In this document: in pieces, positions 1 to 7,860 of the stretch
Position numbering within the stretch: the stretch's first letter is position 1
Layout: every line of letters starts with the position of its first letter
Assembly: GCA_035527455.1 (NCBI GenBank)
Contig: DATLAN010000043.1
Location: 1 to 20,399, forward strand
DNA length: 20,399 nucleotides
From: DATLAN01 sp035527455
GTDB lineage: Bacteria > Planctomycetota > Planctomycetia > Pirellulales > Thermoguttaceae
Direction: 5' to 3'
Translations under genes and position numbers: made by a program
Notes under the pieces: model-generated
What the model was told of the DNA's origin: nothing
What the model saw: the letters and a program-made list of their open reading frames with translations, nothing else
Database searches by the model: none

Positions 1-220
1 GTACCGACGTTTCATTGTCTTGGCGGGTGGCACCGTCGATCTTGCAGCAGAGATCATACCATGCCGTTGGACTGATTCGCAAGATCGCCGGTGTTGCCGG
101 GCAACAAGAGGAATTCCGAACATCCATCCGATCGGCACGCCAACCCGTTTGCCGCAATCCTCTTGTGGCTGCACTGCACCGACGATTATCCGAATGAGCC
201 TTCCTGCCTTTCGGAGAATT

Positions 221-237
221 GGTGGGCAGTGCCCACC
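221..237. repeat. Short palindrome GGTGGGCA-g-TGCCCACC
   Basis: A perfect 8-bp inverted repeat around a single central base, followed by CTACGG. It lies in the intergenic stretch downstream of the minus-strand gene at 358-987. Its form, a palindrome followed by CTAC, matches the other short palindromes of this window (2899-2980, 10879-10932), so it probably belongs to a dispersed repeat class of this genome. That is inference from one window. Confidence 0.6.
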
Positions 238-247
238 CTACGGACTG

Positions 248-262
248 TCAGGCACAGCCTGA
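248..262. repeat. Short palindrome TCAGGC-aca-GCCTGA
   Basis: A 6-bp inverted repeat with a 3-base loop, 10 bp after the palindrome at 221-237. It looks like a diverged single copy of the TCAGGGC-aa-GCCCTGA unit found in triplicate at 2899-2980. Confidence 0.5.
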
Positions 263-357
263 GTTACGTCTTCTATCGCCGTCAGAGGCGCCTCCCGCAT
301 CTCCCGCATTTCCCGACACCCGCATATCAACTGTACGCTTCCCAGCGAGGGTCGCCG

Positions 358-987
358 TCAGCGGCGCAACTCTACGTTCGGATCGTTCGCATACGCGGAG
401 TCTATCTGGACCAGACGCATCAGGGTCAGCGAGAACAACTCGAACAGAGACTTCAACAACGCGGTTTCCTTGATGACTCCGACGCACGCGAAGTACAGCT
501 CATCAACGCCGTCGGGGAAGATGGCACCGAACCATCCTTCGTCGTCTCGGATCTCCAGGCGTATTCGCGGTTGTCGCTGGATGAGTTCCTTCATGCCGGT
601 ATCCGCGAGCAGAAGCCTGAGCTTCTCCTCGTTGTTGCCCTTGATGACGAACTGGTCGTCAAAGAACGGATCGCCGATCTCGATATCCTGCATGCCGAAG
701 AACTTGCCCAGCGAACTGAAGATCCCCCGGCGATAGATCTTGAAGTAGAGTCCGTCCTGGTTCACGAACGGAGCCCGCATCCTGGTGTAGGTCGTGGAAC
801 TGGACGTCTTTCCGGTGGAAGTGCTGACCGTATAAGTATCCAGCAGGATTTGCCACTGGCCGTGATGGTAGACAAGCACGTCCTTGCCCCAGAAACCGCC
901 GTCCACATACTCTCCTCCGATATCCCGGGCGATTTGCGACCAGATTTCATCCTTCGAGGGACCGAAGATGGATCGGAGTATGCCCAT
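358..987 (-). CDS. Conserved-looking hypothetical protein, 209 aa
   Basis: Function unknown. The protein has no signal peptide and no convincing membrane segment, so it is probably cytoplasmic. It starts MGILRSIFGPSKDEIW, has a Ser/Thr-rich strand region (about residues 52-66), and then an acidic segment IGDPFFDDQFVIKGNNEEK (about 104-122). That D-x-F-D-x-x-F-x-V-K pattern resembles what is seen in DUF3137-like proteins, but I would not assign the family on this alone. The start is well supported: ATG at 987 has GGGAG six bases upstream (TTGGGAGACAACC). The open frame is intact, with regular composition over its whole length. Downstream lie only repeats; the next upstream gene on the same strand ends 193 bp away, so it is probably transcribed alone. 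Confidence 0.75.
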   Translation of the reverse strand: MGILRSIFGPSKDEIWSQIARDIGGEYVDGGFWGKDVLVYHHGQWQILLDTYTVSTSTGKTSSSTTYTRMRAPFVNQDGLYFKIYRRGIFSSLGKFFGMQDIEIGDPFFDDQFVIKGNNEEKLRLLLADTGMKELIQRQPRIRLEIRDDEGWFGAIFPDGVDELYFACVGVIKETALLKSLFELFSLTLMRLVQIDSAYANDPNVELRR

Positions 988-1179
988 GGTTGTCTCCCAA
1001 CACGACGCTCCAGCGAGGCTCCCCCAATTATCCCGCCCTGCGGCCGGGCGCGTCGAGGCGATGTTACCATGCTCCGGCGGTGATTCTCCGAAAACGCTCT
1101 CTGAAGGAGACAGTCAACTCCGAGAATTGTCGCTGCCACCCCCGACCTCCGCCAATGCGCCCCCAAGTAGCTTGATGCA

Positions 1180-1614
1180 TCATAGCTGGCCATTGGTGTC
1201 GCCGATGTCGGTATCACAGGGCCACTCAAACTCGCCAACGTCGATGTACGAACCGCAGTGCGGGCATTCTTGTACCGTTCCCTTCAGAGAACCCGCAAAA
1301 GCCGAAGTTCTGTCGCAATCTTCGCATCGCACCTCGATTGTCTTCGGCTCACTTGACTTGCGTTTTGCATCACGTTCGATCTTGCGACGTTCGTATTCAG
1401 CGAGCAGTCGGCCTGCGCGTTCCGCATCGCACCGATTCGCCCACACTTGCGGTTTATGAATCTCCGGCAGGTTACCGAACATCCAGTGACCAACGAGCGA
1501 GTTGTCTTCGATTGCAAACGCCTGTACTCCTTCGGCTTCCAGGTAGCGTTGAACCATCAATGCATCCATGTTGCTTTCAGCGTTGTAGACAACGACGGGA
1601 TCTGTGAGTTTCAT
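1180..1614 (-). CDS. DUF2007-like protein with C-terminal zinc ribbon, 144 aa
   Basis: The N-terminal half (residues about 5-75: PVVVYNAESNMDALMVQRYL, then EGVQAFAIEDN, then KPQVWANRCDAERAGRLL) has the ferredoxin-like layout of the DUF2007 'putative signal transducing protein' family: a beta strand, a helix that counts off residues, a variable loop, and a final V-W/V-x-DAE-x-A-x-x-LL helix. After a charged linker, residues 97-120 hold CEDC and CPHC, a four-cysteine zinc ribbon often appended to this family. The biochemical role of the family is unknown. I chose ATG 1614 because the family usually begins a few residues before the first strand. A GTG at 1653 would add 13 residues. Neither start has a clear Shine-Dalgarno site. 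Confidence 0.7.
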   Translation of the reverse strand: MKLTDPVVVYNAESNMDALMVQRYLEAEGVQAFAIEDNSLVGHWMFGNLPEIHKPQVWANRCDAERAGRLLAEYERRKIERDAKRKSSEPKTIEVRCEDCDRTSAFAGSLKGTVQECPHCGSYIDVGEFEWPCDTDIGDTNGQL

Positions 1615-1653
1615 CGGTCGTTGCAGCACGAGATTGGGCTGATTAGTGGCCAC

Positions 1654-2897
1654 CGACTCTGAATATGGGCGTGTTAGCGGTTGTTCTGCATAAAGTCAAC
1701 CGCACTGAGGACAGAAGACGCCGAGCACCCGGACGACAGCGACTTCGACATCAACAATTTGACCAACTGCGAACATTCGTGGTTCGCTTTTTCCAGAGCA
1801 GCTAACTCTGTTTGCACACCGTTCAGCCCAACCGCACAGTCCGCGTCTCAAGCCGACAGACCCGCCGATCCACGACGCTTCCTGTTCTGGTCCGTCCAGT
1901 GGCACCGTCAATATGAGGAACCAAGATCAGCACGTCAACGGGCCGAGGAATCTGGACCGCGGTACCCGCATGCGCACCAAGCACCAAGCCACCCATGCCT
2001 TGCCCACTCCATTGACCACTTCCCGCATAGTGACCACCCAGATGACCTCAAACTCGCCGCGATTTGCAGCCGTAGTGACAAGTCTGCAGCGAAAATAACT
2101 CTCTGAGGGGGTGCGCGTAGGACGCCGCAAGTCCCGACGGAGTTGAGGCTTATGGCGTAAGTGACGAACCAACATGGACTTACGACGCTGTTCTCGAAGT
2201 GGTCGCCCAGGGACCGGCACCCCGGACACGCGGATTATGATGCTGCGCGTCTGCGGAGACGCTGTGCGGCAAGGGGAAGCGTCGGCAGGTGGCACAAAAT
2301 GCGACGTGGATTTTTGGTCGGCGATGGTGTACACATAACCATGTATCTATCCGCCGTGCGGGCGGGCTCTTTGATAATTCGGCACAACGGCCTTCCTAGG
2401 CCTTCCTAAGTCTTCCCCGTCGGATGGCCGATTCCCCCGCAACGGTGTCTTCAACAGCCCGCTCGACCCGGCCTGCACCTCTTCATTCGGTCGGGCGGCG
2501 AGGAGGTGTTCGAATTGTTTTCTTTGGAAAAGCGAAATCTCGAAAAAGTGGATAACAATGCCGTAAGGTGCTTTGGTGTAACGTCTTGCGCCGAGGAAAC
2601 AAAGGCCCAATCGAACCGATCGACGCCGGTTTGTCAATGGGCCTTCGAGCGATGCAAGTCTTGTGCGGATAACGACTTGCGCATCGACACGACCGACGGC
2701 CGTCGGCAACCCGGTAGGCGTGGGGCGGAAAACAATCGCGCCGGAAGCCTTCGCGGCAGTTGGCCCGGTTCGCGTAACCGTTTGCAGCAAAGCAGCTTGC
2801 GCCGACCCACGCGGATTCGAGAGATGCCCATTGTTGTCGCGCGACGCTCCAAAGCGGGAAAAAAGGGCGAACCGTGCGGTGGTGTGGGATATGGTGT
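1654..2897. other. About 1.2 kb with no convincing gene
   Basis: Several frames stay open here, such as 2347-2922 on the minus strand (191 codons) and 2506-2979 on the plus strand (157 codons). None has a recognisable motif, a clear ribosome-binding site or regular protein composition, and they overlap one another. A 26-codon minus-strand frame (1696-1776, MFAVGQIVDVEVAVVRVLG) looks like the first two strands of an S1-type domain and then stops. Base composition looks locally less GC-rich than the flanking genes, for example around 2510-2590. An inverted repeat GCGGTTG/CAACCGC lies at 1677-1703. The stretch could be decayed genes, a non-coding RNA locus or a lineage-specific gene; I cannot tell which. 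Confidence 0.4.
1677..1703. repeat. 7-bp inverted repeat, 13-nt loop
   Basis: GCGGTTG at 1677-1683 and CAACCGC at 1697-1703 can form a hairpin just upstream of the DUF2007-like gene. There is no T-tract, so it is not a standard terminator. The sequence around it (GTTAGCGGTTGTT) only loosely recalls an integron attC end and does not meet the GTTRRRY core. Confidence 0.35.
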
Positions 2898-2898
2898 C

Positions 2899-2980
2899 GT
2901 CAGGGCAAGCCCTGACCTGCATGCGGCGTCGTCAGGGCAAGCCCTGACCTACATACGGTGTCGTCAGGGCAAGCCCTGAC
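2899..2980. repeat. Three-unit 32-bp array of perfect 18-bp palindromes
   Basis: GTCAGGGCAAGCCCTGAC occurs at 2899, 2931 and 2963, an exact 32-bp period. The intervening 14 bp are also related (CTGCATGCGGC and CTACATACGGT), so the whole 32-mer is repeated and the spacers are not unique. Each unit can form an 8-bp stem with a two-base loop. The third unit continues into a further palindrome, CTGACCT-ac-AGGTCAG (2976-2991), that contains the stop codon of ubiD. The array is directly downstream of ubiD, so it could act as a transcript end or RNA-stabilising structure. It resembles REP/BIME-type elements. No transposase is adjacent. Confidence 0.85.
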
Positions 2981-2987
2981 CTACAGG

Positions 2988-4835
2988 TCAGATGATGCCG
3001 TGCAGCGGACCGCCCTGGGCTGCCAGGGCATCGACGCGACGGGTGACCTCCGCGTCTTCTACCAGCGGCGGGGCGTGATGGGGTTTGCTGCGGGCGTCGA
3101 TCACCAGGGAGCCTCGGCAACCCCAGTGCCTTTCGGAGGTGAACGGCTCGATCCCGTAAACGTCCGCGGCCGGATTGCTGCGAGTGAACGTCGTCCAAAG
3201 GAAATTGTCCAGCGTCCGGGCGGCAAACTCGGCATCGTCGACCACCACGATCAGCGGAAAGCCGTTGATCGCATCCCCGCGGGTGTAGTGCTCGCAAAAC
3301 CGTGCGACCGCCTTGTCGCCGCCCTGCTCGTCCGCCCGATACGCCGGCCCCTGGACGACCAGAATGCCGGGCAGGAACGCTCGCGGATCGCGGAAACCCG
3401 ACTCCCCGGGCATGCGGATTCGAGTGTCGATTCCCACCGGAAGCGTCCGCACCGGAGGTCCCGCCGCGGCGATGACCAGCTTCGAGCCCTCGTTCAAGCG
3501 GCCGCCGCTGTAATCGAGCGTGTCGATGGTCGTGCGGGTTTGAAAGTGCAGGTCGCGGCGCCAATCCACCCGCTGGAGCACGTGGCGGAAGAAGTCGGGC
3601 ACGTGGCGGACGTCCAGCTCCGGGTCGTCCTCGCCGGCGACGATCCAGAGGTATTTCGCCAACGACAACTGCCCGTGGCCCAACAGCGCGTTGGCCAATG
3701 TGAGCAATTCCCGGGGTCGGCGGTCCTCGTCGTACGGCACGTAGCGCTCGCTGCCGACGGCCAACAGCAGCGGGTGGACGCCGGCGGCATCGACCGCGTG
3801 GACGGCCCGCACGCCCGGGATGGTCTTGGGGATGACCGGCCCGACCAGTTCGTGGATCAGTTGGGCGAAGATCGCGTCTTCCTGGGGCGGGCGGCCGACC
3901 ACGGTAAACGGCCAGATCGCGCGGGGGCGGTGATAGACGTGTTCGACGCGCATCACCGGGAAGTCGTGGGCCAGGCTGTAATAGCCCAGGTGATCGCCGA
4001 ACGGTCCCTCGGGCTTCTGCAACTTCGGGTCGAGGTATCCGGCGATGCAGAAGTCGGCTTCGGCGTGGATGGGCAGCTTGCCTTCGCGGCAGATCATCGG
4101 CACGCGGCGGCGCCCCAGCACGCCGGCGAAACCGAGTTCGCTGATTCCCTCGGGCAGCGGCATTACGGCGGCGACGGACATGGCCGGCGGCCCGCCGATG
4201 AACACGTTCACCCGCAACGGCTTGTTGCGGCGGATGGCGGCGGCGTGATGGGCGGCGATCCCGCGATGGATCTGGTAGTGCATGCCGACCTCTTCGTTGG
4301 GCCGGTACTGCCCGCCGGAGAGCTGCACGCGGTACATGCCCAGGTTCGACCGAGTCATGCCCGGCTCGTCGGGGTCTTCGGTATACACTTGCGGCAGCGT
4401 GACGTAGGCCCCGCCGTCCCGGGGCCACGATTTCAGTTGCGGCAGTTGGTCGACGGTCGTTTCGTGCTGGAGCACCGGCCCGTTTTTCACTTTTCGCGGC
4501 CGGGCATAGCGGGCGAACCAGGGCACTTTCAAGTAGAGCCGGGGGCGGCGAAGCACGTCGGCCGGATCGACCTGCAGGGAGACGAGCCGGGGGAGCGCGT
4601 CGAGCGAGTCGCGGAAGAGGAACCGCATCCGCTCCATGGTGCCGAACAGGTTGCCGAGCATCGGGAAGGAGCAGCCGCGGACGTTTTGGAAGAGGATCGC
4701 CGGCCCGCCGGAGCGAAACACGCGGCGTTGGATCTCGGCGGCTTCGAGATGGGGGTCGATCGGCTGGTCGATGGCGACCAATTGGCCGGCGGCCTCGAGG
4801 TCGTTGATGCAGTGGCGAAGCGTCTGGTAGCCCAT
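2988..4835 (-). CDS. UbiD-family prenylated-FMN decarboxylase, 615 aa
   Basis: This should be a prenyl-FMN-dependent (de)carboxylase acting on an aromatic or alpha,beta-unsaturated acid in the cytoplasm. Family hallmarks are visible: SNLGMYRVQ at about residues 163-171 (N164 and R169, cofactor/metal binding and the catalytic arginine), E259 in AEADFCIAGYL, and the catalytic EGPFGD at 276-281 (E276 and D281; the second acid is Asp as in E. coli UbiD, where Fdc1 has Glu). With R169 these make the Glu-Arg-Glu/Asp triad. Length is somewhat above the usual 480-500 residues. The substrate cannot be read from sequence: ubiquinone or menaquinone synthesis and aromatic-acid breakdown are both possible. 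The flavin prenyltransferase UbiX that it needs is not in the window. ATG 4835 gives the typical family N-terminus but has no clear Shine-Dalgarno site. The stop codon lies inside a palindrome. Confidence 0.9.
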   Translation of the reverse strand: MGYQTLRHCINDLEAAGQLVAIDQPIDPHLEAAEIQRRVFRSGGPAILFQNVRGCSFPMLGNLFGTMERMRFLFRDSLDALPRLVSLQVDPADVLRRPRLYLKVPWFARYARPRKVKNGPVLQHETTVDQLPQLKSWPRDGGAYVTLPQVYTEDPDEPGMTRSNLGMYRVQLSGGQYRPNEEVGMHYQIHRGIAAHHAAAIRRNKPLRVNVFIGGPPAMSVAAVMPLPEGISELGFAGVLGRRRVPMICREGKLPIHAEADFCIAGYLDPKLQKPEGPFGDHLGYYSLAHDFPVMRVEHVYHRPRAIWPFTVVGRPPQEDAIFAQLIHELVGPVIPKTIPGVRAVHAVDAAGVHPLLLAVGSERYVPYDEDRRPRELLTLANALLGHGQLSLAKYLWIVAGEDDPELDVRHVPDFFRHVLQRVDWRRDLHFQTRTTIDTLDYSGGRLNEGSKLVIAAAGPPVRTLPVGIDTRIRMPGESGFRDPRAFLPGILVVQGPAYRADEQGGDKAVARFCEHYTRGDAINGFPLIVVVDDAEFAARTLDNFLWTTFTRSNPAADVYGIEPFTSERHWGCRGSLVIDARSKPHHAPPLVEDAEVTRRVDALAAQGGPLHGII

Positions 4836-4937
4836 GAGATCGATGCCCGCGGCGGACGGGGACTCTTTTCACGGCCCGGCTGTTGGTGCCCCATTGAAGG
4901 ATAGCACGGCACGCAGTTCAGGCCCAGTGGGCAGGAC

Positions 4938-4951
4938 GCCCGCCAGCGGGC
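4938..4951 (-). terminator. GC hairpin behind the sulfotransferase gene
   Basis: GCCCGC-ca-GCGGGC is a perfect 6-bp stem located 45-58 bp downstream of the sulfotransferase stop and upstream of ubiD. No T-run follows on the minus strand, so intrinsic termination is doubtful. Confidence 0.2.
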
Positions 4952-4995
4952 CGGCGGCTCGTCGAGCGACTCTTCGAGGAGCGGCAAACCCGAAT

Positions 4996-6075
4996 TCAAA
5001 TCCCGACCGTGATCGTCATCGGCTCGAGGGCCTCTGGAACTCCGTTTTCCAACGGGTAGCCGAACTCACGAAGATCCAGTCCCGTAAGCTCCTGCAAGCG
5101 AGCGTTCGCGGGAGCATAGGCGCGGCAGAACAGGTCCCGATAGTGGTCCGACATCTGCGTGTTCATTTCCGGAAGGATGACGCCCTGTCGCTCGACTTCC
5201 TCGACGCTGGCATCGGTCATTTGGAAAACGTTCAGGTATTTCCGAGCGCTTTCCCGATTCTCCTTCGGTTCCTCGATGCCGAACACCTTCGTGTACAGCG
5301 GCCTGGCACAATATCCCCACGGGCGTTCGAACGCGTCGTTGCCGAGGTAGAATCGAAACTGCTTGTTGACCTCGAGCATCAAGGACAGCATCTTCGGCGA
5401 AGGGCTCTGGTTCTTCTGGGACGCGTCGACGCGCTGGATCGGGTCGACGCCGAGACCTTCGCACACTTCGCGGGCGAACCTCAAGGGGCTGCGCGTCTGG
5501 AGGATCTCGAACGGAACGACGTGGACGTGCTCCGCGCCGAAGAGGTTGGCGTAGAGTTCGTAGACCTTGTCGTAGAAGAGGATCGAGAACGGGCTGCGAT
5601 CCTGATCGTAGTAGAAGTAGAATAGGTACTCGTCGTACGTTCTGGTGATCCCGCCTTCCTTCACCAGTCCGGTGTAGAGCGATCGGATGAAAGAGAGTTG
5701 GTTGCGGACGACCATGATGATTTCCGTGCCGGGGCCGAAGATCCTGGCGACCCTTCGCGCCCGCTCCGAGAGATCCACGCGCCCGTGACACGTGTTGGTG
5801 ATCAGTTCGTGCGAAATGCCGCAGGCCCTGATCCCGCTCATCTTCTCCGCCTGCTCGAAGTATCTCTCGAAGCACCTCGTGGCGGCAACCTCGTCGAAGA
5901 GGAACTCCGGCTTCTCGATCAGGTCGCTCCAGAGGACCAGGCGGACGTCGTCGTCGATGATCGAGTCGCCGTAGGCTCTGCCCAAATGGAAAAGCTGCCG
6001 GTGCCGGGGAAACAGGTTCCACTGCAGCCAGGTGGAGCCGCTTTTGGCGTAACCGATATGGACGTATTTCTTCAT
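4996..6075 (-). CDS. Sulfotransferase-like protein (PAPS-binding fold), 359 aa
   Basis: The protein probably transfers a sulfuryl group from PAPS to a sugar, lipid or other acceptor. Residues 6-20 (HIGYAKSGSTWLQWN) form the 5'-phosphosulfate loop. IIMVVRNQLSFIRSLY (119-134) is the 3'-phosphate-binding motif, with R124 and S132 at the family spacing of eight residues. The rest (FYDKVYELYANLFG, VVPFEIL) fits the Sulfotransfer fold of carbohydrate sulfotransferases. No signal peptide or membrane anchor is visible. The long open frame continues upstream to 6429, but ATG 6075 is clearly the start: AGGAGAGGA precedes it by about nine bases and the P-loop follows immediately. It is flanked by uvrC and ubiD on the same strand at 256 and 160 bp, so it is probably transcribed on its own. 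The acceptor is unknown. Confidence 0.8.
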   Translation of the reverse strand: MKKYVHIGYAKSGSTWLQWNLFPRHRQLFHLGRAYGDSIIDDDVRLVLWSDLIEKPEFLFDEVAATRCFERYFEQAEKMSGIRACGISHELITNTCHGRVDLSERARRVARIFGPGTEIIMVVRNQLSFIRSLYTGLVKEGGITRTYDEYLFYFYYDQDRSPFSILFYDKVYELYANLFGAEHVHVVPFEILQTRSPLRFAREVCEGLGVDPIQRVDASQKNQSPSPKMLSLMLEVNKQFRFYLGNDAFERPWGYCARPLYTKVFGIEEPKENRESARKYLNVFQMTDASVEEVERQGVILPEMNTQMSDHYRDLFCRAYAPANARLQELTGLDLREFGYPLENGVPEALEPMTITVGI

Positions 6076-6245
6076 GGGACCGATCCTCTCCTGCGGGCAT
6101 GCGGACTGCCGGCGGACCGGACGTTCCCCCAAGAAGGCGGGCGAGAGGTCCAGAGATGTGGTCTCCCGTGGGCAGGCCGTGCTATCATAATCGTCAAAGT
6201 CGGCCACGGTGCGTGAATCCAATCCGGCGTGCGGGCCTGTGAAGT

Positions 6246-6298
6246 CATCTTGGTCCGCAAGATGGGCTTCGTCTTGCGGAGCAAGACGGCTACTTTGC
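6246..6298. repeat. Double-hairpin dispersed repeat, copy 1
   Basis: Hairpin 1 is CATCTTG...CAAGATG (6246-6264) and hairpin 2 is CGTCTTGC-gga-GCAAGACG (6270-6288), followed by GGCTACTTTGC (6288-6298). The left GTAGCC flank is decayed and hairpin 1 has one broken pair next to its loop. It lies 34 bp beyond the uvrC stop codon. Copies 2 and 3 are at 10879-10932 and 12332-12416. Confidence 0.85.
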
Positions 6299-6331
6299 TG
6301 GCGGAGTGACAGCGGGGCCTGCGAGACGACC

Positions 6332-7660
6332 TCACTTGCCCAGGGTCGATTTCCGCCGCAGGATGTGATGGTAGTGTTGGGCGAAACGATGGGCCTCGTC
6401 GCGGACGTACTGCAACAGCCGCAACGCATACGCCCGGCGGCTCAGACGCAGCGGCTCTTTGCAGTCCATCACAAAAACGAGTTCCTCGCGTTTGGCCAGC
6501 GAGATGACCATCGGCGGGTCGATTCGAAGTGTGGAGAAAGCCGACAAGGCCGCGCCCAGTTGCCCCCGGCCGCCGTCGATCAGCAGCACGTCGGGAAAGA
6601 CGTCGCCCTCTTCGTGAAGCCGCCCGTAACGCCGGACGACGGCCTCGTGGATGCTGGCCGTATCGTCGACGCCCTCGACGGTGCGGATTCTCAGCCGCCG
6701 GTAACCGGGTTTGAAGGGCAATCCGTCGATGAACTGCACCACCGAGGCAACCGTTTCGGTCCCGCCGGTATGGGCCACGTCGATGCCTTCGATCGTCCGC
6801 GGCTGACTCGGCATACGCAGGACCTTCTGCAATCCGGCGAGTCCCTTCTTCGGATCGATCGGAAAGACCTCCGGCTGCACGTGCGTGTCCAGTTCTCCGC
6901 GTTGATCGAGCGTTTCCAGGAGTTGGATTTCGTCGCGGAGCCGGGCGGCGTCCTCGTAGCGACGTTCGGAGGCCGCCGCCTGCATCTCCTCGTGCATTTC
7001 CTTCAGCAGCGACTTCTTCTTTCCTTCGAGAAACTTCTGCAAACGGCGGATATCCTTGCGATAGGCCTCCTTCGAGATGCGAAAGTTGCACGGGGCGCTG
7101 CACTGATCGATCGAGTGCAGCAGACAAGGGCGGAACCAACGCCAGCGGTCGTCGGCTTCGGAAATGTCCAGCGTGCAGGTGCGGAACTTGAAGATCCGCT
7201 GTAGCACCTGGATCGCCCCGCGGAGCCCCCGGGGGTTGGCGAACGGCCCGTAGAGCTTCGTGCCGCGGTCTTTCGGCTCCCGGGTGAAGCCGACGCGGGG
7301 AAATTCCTCGCGGGTTTGGATCTCCAGGTAGGGAAACGTCTTGTCGTCGCGGAGGTCCTTGTTGTATTTGGGCAGAATGTCCTTGATCAGCCGGGCCTCG
7401 ACCAGCAGGGCATCGACCTCGCTGTCGGCCTCCAGGTAGTCGATGTCGCGGATATCCTGGACCAGCCCAGCCGTACGGGGGTCTTCGGCGGCCGCTTTGA
7501 GGAAGTAGCTCCCGGCACGGGAACGGAGGTTTTTTGCCTTGCCTACGTAGATTACTCTGCCCACGGAGTCCTTCATCAGATAAACGCCCGGCGTTTGGGG
7601 GAACGAGCGGACCTTTTCCGCGGCGAGCGAATTATCGTCGGGCTGAGACACGTCGGACAT
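6332..7660 (-). CDS. uvrC: Excinuclease ABC subunit C, without C-terminal HhH domains, 442 aa
   Basis: UvrC makes both incisions around a UvrAB-bound lesion in nucleotide excision repair. The order of domains is GIY-YIG nuclease (about 20-98: PGVYLMK, VIYVGKAKNLRSR, E76-type acidic segment LEADSEVDALLVEAR); a four-cysteine cluster C162, C179, C187 and C191, matching the cysteines reported to bind [4Fe-4S] in E. coli UvrC; a UVR motif (about 217-252); and an RNase H-like nuclease with D294 (GIDVAHT), D362 (LLIDGGRGQL) and H424 (RDEAHRFAQ). The frame stops at RRKSTLGK, exactly where E. coli UvrC enters its tandem helix-hairpin-helix DNA-binding region, so it is about 150 residues shorter than the usual 600. 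Either this lineage has a naturally short UvrC or the end was lost; a repeat element lies 34 bp after the stop. ATG 7660 has only a weak AAGG upstream. Confidence 0.93.
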   Translation of the reverse strand: MSDVSQPDDNSLAAEKVRSFPQTPGVYLMKDSVGRVIYVGKAKNLRSRAGSYFLKAAAEDPRTAGLVQDIRDIDYLEADSEVDALLVEARLIKDILPKYNKDLRDDKTFPYLEIQTREEFPRVGFTREPKDRGTKLYGPFANPRGLRGAIQVLQRIFKFRTCTLDISEADDRWRWFRPCLLHSIDQCSAPCNFRISKEAYRKDIRRLQKFLEGKKKSLLKEMHEEMQAAASERRYEDAARLRDEIQLLETLDQRGELDTHVQPEVFPIDPKKGLAGLQKVLRMPSQPRTIEGIDVAHTGGTETVASVVQFIDGLPFKPGYRRLRIRTVEGVDDTASIHEAVVRRYGRLHEEGDVFPDVLLIDGGRGQLGAALSAFSTLRIDPPMVISLAKREELVFVMDCKEPLRLSRRAYALRLLQYVRDEAHRFAQHYHHILRRKSTLGK

Positions 7661-7707
7661 GGAAGCCTTGAGGCGAACCGGTGGACAGGGTCGAGAAAGG
7701 GCGTTGA

Positions 7708-7713
7708 ATTATA
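7708..7713 (-). promoter_or_regulatory. Candidate -10 box TATAAT for uvrC
   Basis: A perfect TATAAT on the minus strand, which would start transcription about 40 bases upstream of the uvrC ATG. No good -35 box is visible at 16-18 bp, so this is only a candidate. Confidence 0.35.
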
Positions 7714-7860
7714 CGGCATAGCGGGCTGTGAACGACAGCATCTCAAGGAACCCACGTTTCCCGCAGGCTTGCATTCCCCCCGGCGACGGGATAGAATCGC
7801 CGTGATCGGCTTGTCGCAGTGGTCGTTCTTACTCTTGAGTGTATGAGGAGATAGCAGCGA

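Larger units (their letters stand above)
1..357. other. Intergenic stretch, no gene recognised
   Basis: I find no reading frame here with protein-like composition. The open frames that cross it are continuations of antisense frames of the gene at 358-987. It holds two short palindromes (221-237 and 248-262) and an imperfect 16-bp direct repeat, TCGCCGTCAGaGGCGC near 279-294 and TCGCCGTCAGcGGCGC near 352-367. The second copy overlaps the 3' end of the neighbouring gene. A gene reading leftward out of the window could start near position 1-60, but nothing in the window proves this. Confidence 0.5.

Noticed and set aside
1671..1703. Integron attC site
   Set aside because: The GTTAGCG end does not match the GTTRRRY core, and no paired attC architecture, cassette genes or integrase are visible.
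1696..1776. Fragment of an S1-domain gene (MFAVGQIVDVEVAVVRVLG)
   Set aside because: Only about 26 codons look right, and neither other frame continues the S1 domain after the stop. Too short to call a pseudogene.
2101..2175. RNase P RNA, tmRNA or group II intron start
   Set aside because: None of the conserved cores (GAGGAAAGTCCGGGC, the tRNA-like end of tmRNA, or an intron-encoded protein) is present.
2347..2922. 191-codon minus-strand open frame and overlapping plus-strand frames
   Set aside because: No motif, no ribosome-binding site, several frames open at once over the same GC-rich stretch, and the 5' end runs through the palindromic repeat.
2899..2991. Possible small CRISPR array (three repeats, constant spacing)
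   Set aside because: The repeats are perfect palindromes of 18 bp, the 14-bp spacers are themselves similar, and no cas gene is near. It is a tandem palindromic element.
2958..4904. 648-codon plus-strand frame and 646-codon minus-strand frame over ubiD
   Set aside because: Both are shadow frames of the ubiD gene in GC-rich DNA; the Arg/Pro-rich translations have no family features.
6072..7139. Minus-strand frame ending with VAVLLRKTKPILRTKM
   Set aside because: This is an alternate frame of uvrC that runs into the dispersed repeat; the same peptide-like string appears at 10879-10935 only because the repeat is the same.
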